From the NCBI RefSeq assembly GCF_000600335.2, contig NZ_KK088556.1, positions 1-64,000 on the forward strand: a stretch of 64,000 nt of DNA. Reading direction: 5' to 3'. The stretch is from Rubellimicrobium mesophilum DSM 19309. Lineage in GTDB: Bacteria; Pseudomonadota; Alphaproteobacteria; Rhodobacterales; Rhodobacteraceae. The first letter of the stretch is position 1. Each line of letters opens with the position of its first letter. Of this stretch, positions 34,975 to 44,116 are shown in pieces. Made by a program: the position numbers and the translations under genes. Below the pieces are notes generated by a model that was given only the letters and a program-made list of their open reading frames with translations, searched no databases and was not told the origin of the DNA.

Positions 34975-36485
34975 TCATTCGCCCCTCGGGAAGCGCTGGT
35001 TCTCCTCCAGCACGTTGAGGTCCATGTGGTTGCGCATGTATCGCTCGGACGCCTGCCGCAGCGGCTGGAAGTCCCAAGGGAAATAGGCCCCGTTCCGCAG
35101 CGCCTCGTAGACGACCCAGCGCCGCGCCTGGCTCTCGCGCACCTCGGCGTCGTAGGCCTTCAGGTCCCAGCGCGCATCGGCCAGCGCCCGGAGCCGAGCC
35201 AGCGTCTCGGCATGACCCGGATCGCCCGCGAGGTTGGTCAGCTCCCTCGGATCGGCGTCGAGGTCGAACAGCATCTCCGGGTCGAGCTCGCAGCGGACGT
35301 ACTTCCACCGCCCGTCCCGGATCGCCACCAGCGGCGCCTCCGACGCCTCCGCCGCATACTCCATCGGCACCGGCCCCCGCTCCGCCCCGCCCACGACGGG
35401 GACCAGCGACACCCCGTCCGTCCAGGGCGCCACCCCGTCCATCGACACCCCCGCGAGGTCGCAGAGCGTCGGACAGAGGTCGATCGTGCTCACCGGCGTG
35501 TCCACCCGGCCGGCCGTCAGCCCCGGCGCCGCGATCATCAGCGGCACGGCGGCGGAGTGGTCGAAGAAGTTCATCTTGAACCACATCCCGCGCTCGCCCA
35601 GCATGTCGCCGTGATCGGACAGGAAGACGACGATGGCCTTCTGCCGCGTCGCCTCCAGCACCGCCAGGATTTCCCCGATCTTGTCGTCCACGTAGGAGAT
35701 GTTGGCGAAGTAGGCCCGCCGCGCCCGCCGCACCATCTCGGGCGTGATCTCGGAGCTGCGCCAGTCGGACGCATCCATGATCCGCTTGGAATGCGGGTCC
35801 ATGTCTTCATACGGAATGGGCGCCACCTCCGGCTCGAGATGCTCGCAATCCTCGTAGAGGTCCCAGTACGTCCGCCGCGCGACGTAGGGGGGGTCGGTGC
35901 GGATGCGTGAAGCTCGCCGTCAGGCACCAGGGCCGGGGGATCGTGGCCACGCGACAGGTCGTAGAGCTTCTGGACGGCGTTATGCGCCACCTCGTCGTCG
36001 TATTCGTACTGGTTGGTGATCTCCGCCACCCCGGCCCCCGAGACGGAGCCGAGGTTGTGATACCACCAGTCGATCCGCTCGCCGGGCTTGCGGTAGTCCG
36101 GCGTCCAGCCGAAGTCGGCCGGGTAGATGTCCGTCGTCAGCCGCTGCTCCAGCCCGTGGAGCTGGTCCGGCCCGACGAAATGCATCTTCCCCGACAGCGC
36201 CGTCTGGTAGCCCGCCCGCCGCAGGTGGTGGGCGAAGGTCGGCACCGAGGAGGTGAACTCGGCCGCGTTGTCGTAAACCCGCGTGCGGCGCGGCAACTGC
36301 CCCGACATGACCGAGGCCCGCGCCGGCGCGCAGAGCGGCGAGCCCGTGTAGGTATTGGCGAACCGCGCCGACCGCTGGGCCAGTCGCTTCAGGTTCGGCG
36401 CATGCAGCCAGTCGGCCGGCCCGTCGGGGAACAAGGGCCCCGCGAGCTGGTCCACCATGAGGATCAAGATGTTCGGACGGGTCAC
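34975..36485 (-). CDS. betC: Choline-sulfatase, with two +1 frame breaks
   Basis: Arylsulfatase-family enzyme hydrolysing choline-O-sulfate to choline and sulfate. The N-terminal part has the sulfatase motif [12 protein letters not shown] with Cys52, which should be converted to formylglycine, and metal-ligand VDQLAG. Around 35887–35939 the frame moves twice: one extra base at a run of five G (35935–35939) and one at a run of seven G (35887–35893). Correcting both joins [16 protein letters not shown] to [20 protein letters not shown] and gives about 502 residues. The C-terminal half ([20 protein letters not shown]) is normal. ATG overlaps the betI stop by 4 bases. Confidence 0.88.
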
Positions 36486-37057
36486 TCCCCGACCTCCTTC
36501 GCCAAGTAGTCAAGAACGAGCGCCGTCGCCGCCTTGCGGTCCGGCGCCTTGGTGGCCAGGGCCTGCCGCAGGTAGACCCCGTCGATCAGCGCCCCGAGCC
36601 CCTCGGACACGGCATTGGCCCGCTCGCCCACCAGCGGCCGCAGGTCGTGGACGAGGTTCGACCGGAGCCGCTTGTGGTAGACCGCGAGAAGACGCCGCGC
36701 CTCAGGCATGGTCTGCGCCAGGACGTAGAAGTTGAGCCAGGCCGCGATGCTCTCCCGCCGGAAGGACGCGGCCGAGAAGCTCGCCTGGACGATGGCCTCG
36801 ACCCGGTCGCGGGGCGCCTCGGCGGTGGCCAGCGCGCCCCGCACCTCAGCCCCGAAGACGGTGAGCACGTGGCGCATGGCGGCGACGAAGATCGCCTCCT
36901 TGGAGCCGAAGTAGTGATGCGCCAGCGCCGAGGAGACCCCCGCCCGGCCCGCGATCTGGGCGACGGTCACCTCCAGCGATCCGGCGCGGGCGACCTCCTG
37001 GATGGTTGCCTTGACGATCGCCGCCCGTCGGATAGGCTCCGCCGCATGTCGCGCCAT
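36482..37057 (-). CDS. betI: TetR family transcriptional repressor BetI
   Basis: A 191-residue choline-sensing repressor. The N-terminal helix-turn-helix reads VTVAQIAGRAGVSSALAHHY FGSKE, and the C-terminal region has LNFYVLAQTMPEARRLLAVY and LIDGVYLRQAL, both typical of BetI. The frame is open up to 37153, but the ATG at 37057 gives the usual length and is preceded by GAGGGA. First gene of the operon; choXWV is transcribed away from it. A perfect palindrome in the 111-base gap is the likely operator. Confidence 0.93.
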   Translation of the reverse strand: MARHAAEPIRRAAIVKATIQEVARAGSLEVTVAQIAGRAGVSSALAHHYFGSKEAIFVAAMRHVLTVFGAEVRGALATAEAPRDRVEAIVQASFSAASFRRESIAAWLNFYVLAQTMPEARRLLAVYHKRLRSNLVHDLRPLVGERANAVSEGLGALIDGVYLRQALATKAPDRKAATALVLDYLAKEVGE

Positions 37058-37106
37058 GGCTTCCCTCGCGAAAAAAGGCTTGCCATCTCGCAATATCGGG
37101 TCGTTA

Positions 37107-37120
37107 ATTGACTCGTCAAT
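37107..37120. promoter_or_regulatory. Candidate BetI operator between betI and choX
   Basis: ATTGAC-TC-GTCAAT is a perfect 6-bp inverted repeat in the AT-richest part of the divergent gap, 50 bases from betI and 49 from choX. BetI operators in other bacteria are AT-rich palindromes of similar type over the divergent promoters. Binding here is inferred from position and symmetry. Confidence 0.65.
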
Positions 37121-37168
37121 CAAGAAACGGCGGGGCGACGCCCCCGCGCCCATAGGGAGACACCATCG

Positions 37169-38089
37169 ATGACCCTGCGCACGAGCCTGAGCGCCCTCGC
37201 GCTCCTTGCCGTGGCCGCCCCGGCCCTGGCTCAGGAGGCCTGCACCTCCGTCAGCCTCTCGGACGTGGGCTGGACCGACATCACCTCCACCACCTCGGCC
37301 GCCAAGCAGGTGCTGGAGGCTCTCGGCTACGACGTGGACGTGCAGGTCCTGGGCGTGCCCGTCACCTTCGAGGCGCTCTCGACCGGCGACATCGACGTGT
37401 TCCTCGGCAACTGGATGCCCTCGCAGACCGCCGCCATCCAGAGCTACCTCGACGAGGGCTCAATCGAGACGCTGGGCATGAACCTCGAAGGCACCAAGTA
37501 CAACCTCGCGGTGCCCGCCTATCTCTACGACCAGGGCCTCCACACCTACGAGGACCTGCCCAAGTTCAAGGACGCGCTGAACAGCGAGATCTACGGCATC
37601 GAGCCCGGCAACGAGGCCAACACCTACCTCATCGGCCTGACCGAGGCCGGCGGGACCCTTGAGGGCTTCACCATCGTGGAAAGCTCCGAGCAGGGGATGC
37701 TCGCCCAGGTCAAGAGCGCGGTCGAGTCCGAGGCGCCGGTCGTCTTCCTCGGCTGGGAGCCGCACCCGATGAACTCCAACTTCCCGCTCAAGTACCTGGA
37801 AGGCGGCGAGGACTTCTTCGGCGGCCAGGGCAACGTCTACACCGTGACCCGCAAGGGCTTCGCGGCCGATTGCCCGAACGTGGCCAAGCTCCTGACCAAC
37901 ATGCACTTCACGCTGCCCATGGAGAACGAGATGATGGGCGCCATCCTCGACGAGGGGAAGGACCCCGACACCGCCGTCAAGGACTGGCTGGTCGCCCACC
38001 CCGAGACCATCGACCCCTGGCTCGACGGCGTGACCACGGTGGACGGCGGCGATGGCCTCGCGGCCGTGAAGTCGGCCCTGGGCCTCTGA
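37169..38089 (+). CDS. choX: Choline ABC transporter substrate-binding protein
   Basis: A 306-residue periplasmic OpuAC/ProX-like protein, signal peptide 1–21 ending in APALAQ. VSLSDVGWTDITSTTSAAKQ and GDIDVFLGNWMPSQTAAI supply the aromatic and acidic residues of a quaternary-ammonium binding box, and FLGWEPHPMNSNFPLKYLEG is characteristic of ChoX. First gene of choXWV, divergent from betI. A stem-loop follows the stop. Confidence 0.93.
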   Translation: MTLRTSLSALALLAVAAPALAQEACTSVSLSDVGWTDITSTTSAAKQVLEALGYDVDVQVLGVPVTFEALSTGDIDVFLGNWMPSQTAAIQSYLDEGSIETLGMNLEGTKYNLAVPAYLYDQGLHTYEDLPKFKDALNSEIYGIEPGNEANTYLIGLTEAGGTLEGFTIVESSEQGMLAQVKSAVESEAPVVFLGWEPHPMNSNFPLKYLEGGEDFFGGQGNVYTVTRKGFAADCPNVAKLLTNMHFTLPMENEMMGAILDEGKDPDTAVKDWLVAHPETIDPWLDGVTTVDGGDGLAAVKSALGL

Positions 38090-38096
38090 TCCCGGC

Positions 38097-38123
38097 GCGG
38101 CCCCCGGTCGATCCGGGGGCCGC
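38097..38123 (+). other. Strong intercistronic stem-loop after choX
   Basis: GCGGCCCCCGG (38097–38107) pairs perfectly with CCGGGGGCCGC (38113–38123) over a 5-base loop, 8 bases after the choX stop, and ends 7 bases before the choW ribosome binding site GGAGG. No T-tract. Same position relative to the binding-protein gene as the 8077–8108 stem-loop. Confidence 0.75.
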
Positions 38124-38141
38124 CCGCCCTGGAGGGTGCGC

Positions 38142-38972
38142 ATGGACTGGCTGACGACCAAGATCCCCGTGGGCCGATGGGCGGCCGACCTCTTCGACTG
38201 GATCCAGACCAACGGGCGCGGCGTCGTCCGCCCGGTCAAGGCGGCGGTCCAGGCCTTCGTGGACGCGGTCGAGTGGCTCCTGCAGCTCCCGCACCCCCTT
38301 CTCCTCATCGCCATCTTCGTGGCGATCACCTGGCTTCTCCAGCGCTCCTGGAAGACCTGCCTCCTCGTCCTGCTCGGCCTCCTCTACATCCTGAACCAGG
38401 GCTACTGGGAGGCGACGACGCAGACCCTGGCGCTGGTGCTCGCCTCCTGCGTGGTCTGCATGGGGGTGGGCGTCCCGCTCGGCATCGCCGCCGCGCACCG
38501 GCCCTGGCTCTACACCTGGATGCAGCCGATCCTCGACCTCATGCAGACGCTGCCGAGCTTCGTCTACCTGATCCCGGCCATCGTGCTCTTCGGCCTCAAG
38601 GCCGTGCCGGCGCTGGTGGCGACCGTCATCTTCGTGCTGCCCGCGCCGATCCGCCTCACCCGGCTCGGCATCGCCTCGACGCCGCAGTCCCTCCTCGAGG
38701 CGGCCGAGGCCTTCGGGGCCACGCCGCGCCAGAAGCTCTGGAAGGTCGAATTGCCCTACGCCCTCCCGCAGATCATGGCGGGCCTCAACCAGACGATCAT
38801 GCTGTCGCTCTCCATGGTGGTGATCGCGGCGCTGGTCGGCGCGGCGGGCCTCGGCACCCCGGTCGTCCGCGCGCTGGGCACCGTCAACTCCGAACTCGGC
38901 TTCGAGTCCGGGTTCGTCATCGTCGTCGTGGCCATCGTCCTCGACCGGATGCTGAGGTTCGGGCACCAATGA
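38142..38972 (+). CDS. choW: Choline ABC transporter permease
   Basis: A 276-residue permease of the ProW/OpuAB family. Six or seven hydrophobic segments, with the EAA loop EAAEAFGATPRQKLWKVELP near residue 187–206 contacting the ATPase. LMQTLPSFVYLIPAIVLFGL is a conserved family segment. The ATG at 38142 is 6 bases from GGAGG; the GTG at 38136 touches it and is unlikely. Its TGA overlaps the choV ATG. Confidence 0.93.
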   Translation: MDWLTTKIPVGRWAADLFDWIQTNGRGVVRPVKAAVQAFVDAVEWLLQLPHPLLLIAIFVAITWLLQRSWKTCLLVLLGLLYILNQGYWEATTQTLALVLASCVVCMGVGVPLGIAAAHRPWLYTWMQPILDLMQTLPSFVYLIPAIVLFGLKAVPALVATVIFVLPAPIRLTRLGIASTPQSLLEAAEAFGATPRQKLWKVELPYALPQIMAGLNQTIMLSLSMVVIAALVGAAGLGTPVVRALGTVNSELGFESGFVIVVVAIVLDRMLRFGHQ

Positions 38973-40012
38973 TGGAACAGACCCACGTCCCCGACCCCGC
39001 CGTCGTCTTCGACCACGTCAACATCGTCTTCGGCGACCACCCCGAGCGCGCGCTGCCCCTCATGGACCGGGGCGAGAGCCGCTCCGACATCCAGCGCCAG
39101 ACCGGCCAGGTCCTAGGCGTCCACGAATGCTCGCTGGAGGTGGCCGAGGGCGAGATCCTCGTGCTCATGGGCCTCTCGGGCTCGGGCAAGTCCACGCTGC
39201 TGCGCGCCGTGAACGGCCTCAATCCGGTGGTCCGGGGCGACGTCCGGGTCCGCACCGACGGCAAGCTCGCCTCCGTCACCAAGGCCGACCCCGTCACGCT
39301 CCGCAATATCCGGCAGCGGACCGTTGCCATGGTCTTCCAGCAGTTCGGCCTGCTGCCCTGGCGGACGGTGCGCGACAACGTCGGCCTTGGGCTGGAGCTG
39401 CGCGGCCAGACCAAGGCCGAGCGCATGGCCCGCGTCGAGGAGGAGCTCAGGCTCGTCAACCTCGCCGAGCGGGCCGACGCCCTGGTGGGCGAGCTCTCGG
39501 GCGGGATGCAGCAGCGCGTGGGCCTCGCCCGCGCCTTCGCCACCGACGCCCCGGTCCTGCTGATGGACGAGCCCTTCTCGGCGCTCGACCCCCTCATCCG
39601 CAACCGCCTGCAGGACGAGCTCCTGGCGCTGCAGGCCAGGCGGGGCCGGACGATCATCTTCGTGAGCCACGACCTCGACGAGGCCTTCAAGCTCGGCAAC
39701 CGGATCGCCATCATGGAGGGCGGGCGGATCGTCCAGTGCGGCACGCCCCGCGACATCTTCCGCGCGCCGGCCACGCCCTACGTCGCCGACTTCGTGGCGC
39801 ACATGAACCCGCTCGGCGTCCTGCGCGCCCGCGACGTCATGGTGGCGCCGAACGGCCAGCTCCCGCAGGGCGAGATCGCGCCCGACGCCGACATCCGCAG
39901 CGTCATGGTCCAGCTCAAGAGCGGCCCCCTCGCGGTGCGCGAGGATGGGGCCGTGCTGGGCCACGTCACCTCGGACGGAGTGCTGGCCCGGCTGCTCGAC
40001 CCCCGGGCCTGA
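38969..40012 (+). CDS. choV: Choline ABC transporter ATP-binding protein
   Basis: A 347-residue ATPase of the ProV/OpuAA family. Walker A LMGLSGSGKSTLL, signature LVGELSGGMQQRVGLARAFA, Walker B VLLMDEPFSALDPL and H-loop IIFVSHDLDEAFKLGNRIAI are present. Typical of ChoV is the long N-terminal extension before the ABC domain (VNIVFGDHPERALPLMDRGE). The C-terminus holds a single short CBS-like segment rather than a full CBS pair. The 4-base overlap with choW (ATGA) supports the start. Confidence 0.94.
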   Translation: MMEQTHVPDPAVVFDHVNIVFGDHPERALPLMDRGESRSDIQRQTGQVLGVHECSLEVAEGEILVLMGLSGSGKSTLLRAVNGLNPVVRGDVRVRTDGKLASVTKADPVTLRNIRQRTVAMVFQQFGLLPWRTVRDNVGLGLELRGQTKAERMARVEEELRLVNLAERADALVGELSGGMQQRVGLARAFATDAPVLLMDEPFSALDPLIRNRLQDELLALQARRGRTIIFVSHDLDEAFKLGNRIAIMEGGRIVQCGTPRDIFRAPATPYVADFVAHMNPLGVLRARDVMVAPNGQLPQGEIAPDADIRSVMVQLKSGPLAVREDGAVLGHVTSDGVLARLLDPRA

Positions 40013-40018
40013 GACGCG

Positions 40019-40038
40019 CGCCGGGCCAAGGCCCGGCG
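40019..40038. terminator. Stem-loop between convergent choV and yebC
   Basis: CGCCGGGCC-AA-GGCCCGGCG, a symmetric stem (the inner pair probably opens to widen the loop), lies in the 33-base gap between two converging genes. It could end transcripts from both sides but has no T-tract on either strand. Confidence 0.45.
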
Positions 40039-40045
40039 ACCGGCG

Positions 40046-40795
40046 TCACGAGGCGGCGTAGGCCGCCATGACGTCCTCGGACGCCTCCATGTTGGTCGTC
40101 ACCGACTGCACGTCGTCGTCCTCCTCGAGGACCTCGACGAGGCGCATGAGCTTGTCGAAGGCCTCGCCCTCGATGGGCGTCGTCACCTTGGGCCGCCAGA
40201 CGAACTTGGCCGTCTCGCTCTCGCCCAGGGACTGCTCCAGCGCCGCAGAGACGGTGCCGAGGTCGTCCTCGCCGGTGGTGATCCAGTGGCCTTCCTCGTC
40301 GGTCTCGACGTCCTCGGCCCCGGCCTCCAGCGCCGCTATCATCACCGTGTCGGCATCGCCGGCTTCGGGCTTGTAGAAGATCTCGCCCTTGCGCTCGAAC
40401 TGGAAGGAGACCGAGTTGGTCTCGCCCAGGTTGCCGCCGTTCTTGCCGAAGGTGCTGCGGACGTTCGACGCGGTGCGATTGCGGTTGTCGGTCAGCGCCT
40501 CGACGATCACGGCCACGCCGCCGGGACCGTAGCCCTCGTAGCGGATGTTCTCGTAATCTCCCGCGTCGCCGCCCTGCGACTTCTTGATCGCGCGGTCGAT
40601 CACGTCACGGGGCATGGAGCTGGCGCGGGCCTCCTTGACCGCCAGGCGCAGGCGCGGGTTCTTCTCGGGGTCCGGGTCCCCCATCTTGGCCGCGACGGTG
40701 ATCTCCTTGGCGAGCTTGGAGAACAGGCGCGAGCGGATCGCGTCCTGCTTGCCCTTGCGGTGCTGGATGTTGGCCCATTTGGAATGGCCGGCCAT
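40046..40795 (-). CDS. yebC: YebC/PmpR family protein
   Basis: A 249-residue protein of the TACO1/YebC family: [20 protein letters not shown] at the start, [20 protein letters not shown] and [20 protein letters not shown] in the middle. Members were named transcriptional regulators; recent work describes them as translation factors relieving ribosome stalling at proline-rich stretches. Length and start are canonical. Monocistronic by spacing. Confidence 0.95.
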   Translation of the reverse strand: MAGHSKWANIQHRKGKQDAIRSRLFSKLAKEITVAAKMGDPDPEKNPRLRLAVKEARASSMPRDVIDRAIKKSQGGDAGDYENIRYEGYGPGGVAVIVEALTDNRNRTASNVRSTFGKNGGNLGETNSVSFQFERKGEIFYKPEAGDADTVMIAALEAGAEDVETDEEGHWITTGEDDLGTVSAALEQSLGESETAKFVWRPKVTTPIEGEAFDKLMRLVEVLEEDDDVQSVTTNMEASEDVMAAYAAS

Positions 40796-40870
40796 GGGCG
40801 TCGTCTCCCGAGTGTGCGAATGATCGCGCCCCTGTATCCCAAGCCCCGCCAGGGGGGCAAGGGTGGGGGC

Positions 40871-42648
40871 TCAAAGGCTCCAGATCAGCGGGATCACGAG
40901 GCTCGCCACCACCCCCGCGAGGACGTTGAGCGGGATGCCGACCTTGAGGAAGTCCGAGAACTTGTAGCCGCCCGGACCGTAGACCAGCAGGTTGCACTGA
41001 TAGCCGATGGGCGTCGCGAAGCCGAAGGACGCGCCCATCATCACCGCGATCAGCACCGGCCGGGGGTCGAGCCCGAGGGTCTTGGCCAAGCCGATCGCCA
41101 CCGGCGTCACCACCACCGCCACGGCGTTGTTGCTCAGAAGCTCGGTCAGCAGCGAGCAGAGCGCGTAGATCGCGAAGATCGTCAGCACCGGGTTCCAGCC
41201 CTGCATCCAGGGCGCCACGCCGTTCACGATCAGCTCCACCGCCCCGACTGCTCCAGCCCCTCCCCCACCGCGAGCATTGCGAAGAGCATGGCGAGGAGCT
41301 GGCCGTCGATGAAGCCGAAAGCCTCGTCCGAGTCGATGCAGCCGGTCACGAGCACGACCGCCACGCCGAGGAAGGCCAGGATCTCGATGGGCGCGACCTC
41401 GAAGGCCGACAGGAGCACGACCGTGGCCATGACCGCGATCACGATGGGCGCATGATTGCGCCGGTAGGCGCGCTGCGTCGGATGCGCGATGTCGACGAGG
41501 TTCATGTCCTGCGCCAGCCGCTGGATGTCCTCGGATGCGCCCTCGAGGAGGAGCGTGTCCCCGGGCCGGATCACCACGTCGTCGAGCTGGCTGCCGAAGT
41601 TCTTGTCGCGGCGATGGACGGCGAGCGGATAGACCCCGTAACGGCGGCGCAGGCGCAGGTCGCCCAGGCGCCGCCCGACCATCCGGCAATCGGCCGCGAT
41701 CAGCGCCTCCACGGTCGAGGTCGGCACCGAGGAGAGCTGGTCCACCCGCCGCAGGGACTTGTCGCGCTGGAGCGTCAGGAGCTCGGTCATCGCGGTCCGC
41801 AGCACCACGCGGTCGCCCGCCTGGAGCGTCACGTGCTCGAAGTCGCGGCGGAGCGAGGCATCGCCCCGGATCACGTCGATGAGCCGCACCCCCTCGCGCT
41901 GGAAGAGCTGCACGCCCAGCACCTCGCGCCCGACGAGGTTGCTCTCCTCCGGGATCACGACCTCGGTGAAGTAGCGCATCCGCGAGCGGTCGGTCAGGAA
42001 GTCGGTCATGCTCTTGCGCTCGGGCAGGAGCTTGGGGCCGAGCAGCGCGAGGTAGAGCATCCCGGCGATGGCCACCGGAATGCCCACCGGCGACATCTCG
42101 AAGATGTGGAAGGGCTCGAGCCCCGCGTCGGCCGCGACCCCCGCCACCACGAGGTTCGTCGAGGTCCCGATCAGCGTGACGCAGCCGCCGAGCAGGGTGA
42201 GGTAGCTCAGCGGGATCATCAGCTTGGACGGGGCGACGCTCATCTGTCGCGAGAGCTGGATGAAGACCGGCAGCATCACCACCACGATGGGCGTGTTGTT
42301 GACGAAGGCGGAGGTGGCCACGATCCCCGCGCAGATCAGTCCCAGGGTGAGCCTCGGCCTCTCCTGGACATGGCGGGCGGCATAGCCGCCGATGAAATCG
42401 AGCCCCCCGGTCCGCACCAATGCGCCCACCAGGATCAGCATGGCGACGATGGTCCAGGGCGCGCTGTTCGAGAAGACGTCGAGCACGCCGTCCGTCGGCA
42501 GCACGCCGGTGACCACCAGCGCCGCCGCGCCGACGATGGCCACGACCTCGACGGGGAACTTCTCCCACATGAAGGCCAGGAACATCAGCAGCATGATGGC
42601 GATGGCGGCCCAGGGCTGCATCTCCGCCGGGACGGCGAGTCCGAACAT
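40871..42648 (-). CDS. SLC13 family permease with two TrkA-C domains, frameshifted
   Basis: A sodium/dicarboxylate or sulfate symporter-like protein of about 592 residues. N-terminal helices (residue 1–190; FVNNTPIVVVMLPVFIQLSR), two regulatory TrkA-C domains (about 215–370; VVIPEESNLVGREVLGVQLF and NFGSQLDDVVIRPGDTLLLE), C-terminal helices. The first frame stops soon after GEGLEQSG; the continuation AVELIVNGVAPWMQGWNPVL to LVIPLIWSL is in the next frame. One missing base in the C4 run at 41242–41245 explains it. The second Asn-rich hairpin (TELLSNNAVAVVVTP) lies in the shifted part, so without correction the transporter would be truncated and inactive. Confidence 0.85.
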
Positions 42649-42682
42649 TCAGGACCTCATGACAGGCAAGGACGGGCGGAGG

Positions 42683-43495
42683 TCAGGGTCGCGCCTCGGG
42701 AAGGCGACCGCCGACGCGGACGGGAACGGCGCGGGTGGCGCGGCCCGTCCGGTCCTCGGTCTCGACATAGAGGCCCGAAAGGGTCGCCTCGCCCAAGGCG
42801 GGGGTGAAGCGGTCGCGGCCCATGCCGGTGATGAACCGGCGCATGGGCTCCTCCTTCTGCATCCCGATGACCGAGTCGTAGTCGCCGCACATCCCGGCGT
42901 CGGTCTGGTAGGCGGTGCCGTTCGCGTGGATCACCACGTCGGCGGTCGGCACATGGGTGTGGGTCCCCACGACGATGCTGGCCCGCCCGTCGCAGAAGTG
43001 GCCCATGGCCATCTTCTCGCTGGTGGCCTCGGCGTGCATGTCGACGAGGCTCGCCTGCACGAGGCCGCCCCGGGGATGCGCCCGCAGCACGGCGTCCACG
43101 GCCGAGAATGGATCGTCGAAAGGCCGCTTCATGAAGACCTGCCCCAGGACCTGCGCCACGAGCACCTTGCGCCCGCCCGGCACGTCGTAGACCCGATGCC
43201 CACGCCCCGGCGCCCCCTTGGCGTAGTTGAGGGGCCGGATCACCCGTGGCTCCTGCTCGATGAACTGGAGCATGTCCTTCTGGTCGAAGGCATGGTCGCC
43301 CAAGGTCAGCACGTCGGCCCCGGCAGCCAGGAGCGCCCGCGCGTGCTCGGGCGTCAGCCCCATGCCGCCCGAGGCGTTCTCGCCATTGACCACCACGAAG
43401 TCGAGCCGCCACTCGGCCCGCAGCGCGGGGAGCCGCTCGGCGACCGCGGAGCGGCCTGCGCGGCCCATGACGTCGCCCAGGAACAGAAGCCTCAT
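42683..43495 (-). CDS. TIGR00282 family metallophosphoesterase (YmdB-like)
   Basis: A 270-residue metallophosphatase. Metal-ligand motifs are RLLFLGDVMGRAGR, FVVVNGENASGG, LTLGDHAFDQ and GTHTHVPTAD, in the order of the YmdB family (2',3'-cyclic nucleotide phosphodiesterase in Bacillus). The ATG at 43495 gives the standard N-terminus. It follows the cyclo-ligase gene by 63 bases on the same strand, a common neighbourhood in alphaproteobacteria. Confidence 0.9.
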   Translation of the reverse strand: MRLLFLGDVMGRAGRSAVAERLPALRAEWRLDFVVVNGENASGGMGLTPEHARALLAAGADVLTLGDHAFDQKDMLQFIEQEPRVIRPLNYAKGAPGRGHRVYDVPGGRKVLVAQVLGQVFMKRPFDDPFSAVDAVLRAHPRGGLVQASLVDMHAEATSEKMAMGHFCDGRASIVVGTHTHVPTADVVIHANGTAYQTDAGMCGDYDSVIGMQKEEPMRRFITGMGRDRFTPALGEATLSGLYVETEDRTGRATRAVPVRVGGRLPEARP

Positions 43496-43558
43496 GGCCA
43501 AGGTGCTTAGGGGCCTGGCGCGACGGTGGCAAGCGGGCCGTGCGCCCCAGGGACCAGG

Positions 43559-44116
43559 TCAGGGCCGGATGACCTCCGATTCGGTCACGATCAGGTCGAG
43601 ATGGGCATCCGTCTCCTCGAGGGGAAGGCCGTCGTCCTCCTGCGCCGCCCAGGCGAAGCCGATCGCCGTCACCGGCCCCGCTGCGCGCAGCAGGGCGAGC
43701 GTCCGGTCGTAGAACCCGCCGCCGTAGCCCAGCCGCCCGCCGTCCCTGTCGAAGGCGACGAGCGGAACGATCAGCACCTCCGGCACGATCCAGTTCCCCG
43801 ACTCCGGGATGCTCGTCCCGAAGCCCCCGTCCACCATCACGCTCTCCGGCGTCCACTGGCGGAAGCTCAGCGGGTGGCCACGCTTCGGCGTGACGGGCAC
43901 GCCCACCGGCCCATGGCGCGCGGCCTCGGCCATGGCGGGGAGCGGGTCGATCTCGCTCCGCATGGGGAGGTAACCGGACAGGGGGCGGCCCCAATGGGGT
44001 GCGAGCACCTCCATGAGGAGGGCGGCGGGAGCGGGATGCCCCCTCTCCCACGCCGCCTGGCGGCGCGCGAAGGCGCGGGCGCGCGCCTCCGCCTTGATGT
44101 CGGCAAGGTCCTTCAC
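43559..44116 (-). CDS. 5-formyltetrahydrofolate cyclo-ligase
   Basis: A 185-residue enzyme converting 5-formyl-THF to methenyl-THF with ATP. The substrate/ATP loop GGRLGYGGGFYDRTLALLR near residue 130 is diagnostic, as is PMRSEIDPLPAM. It starts with GTG at 44116, overlapping the mgtE stop by 4 bases (GTGA); no ATG fits. The longer open frame upstream is a shadow of mgtE. Confidence 0.9.
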   Translation of the reverse strand: MKDLADIKAEARARAFARRQAAWERGHPAPAALLMEVLAPHWGRPLSGYLPMRSEIDPLPAMAEAARHGPVGVPVTPKRGHPLSFRQWTPESVMVDGGFGTSIPESGNWIVPEVLIVPLVAFDRDGGRLGYGGGFYDRTLALLRAAGPVTAIGFAWAAQEDDGLPLEETDAHLDLIVTESEVIRP

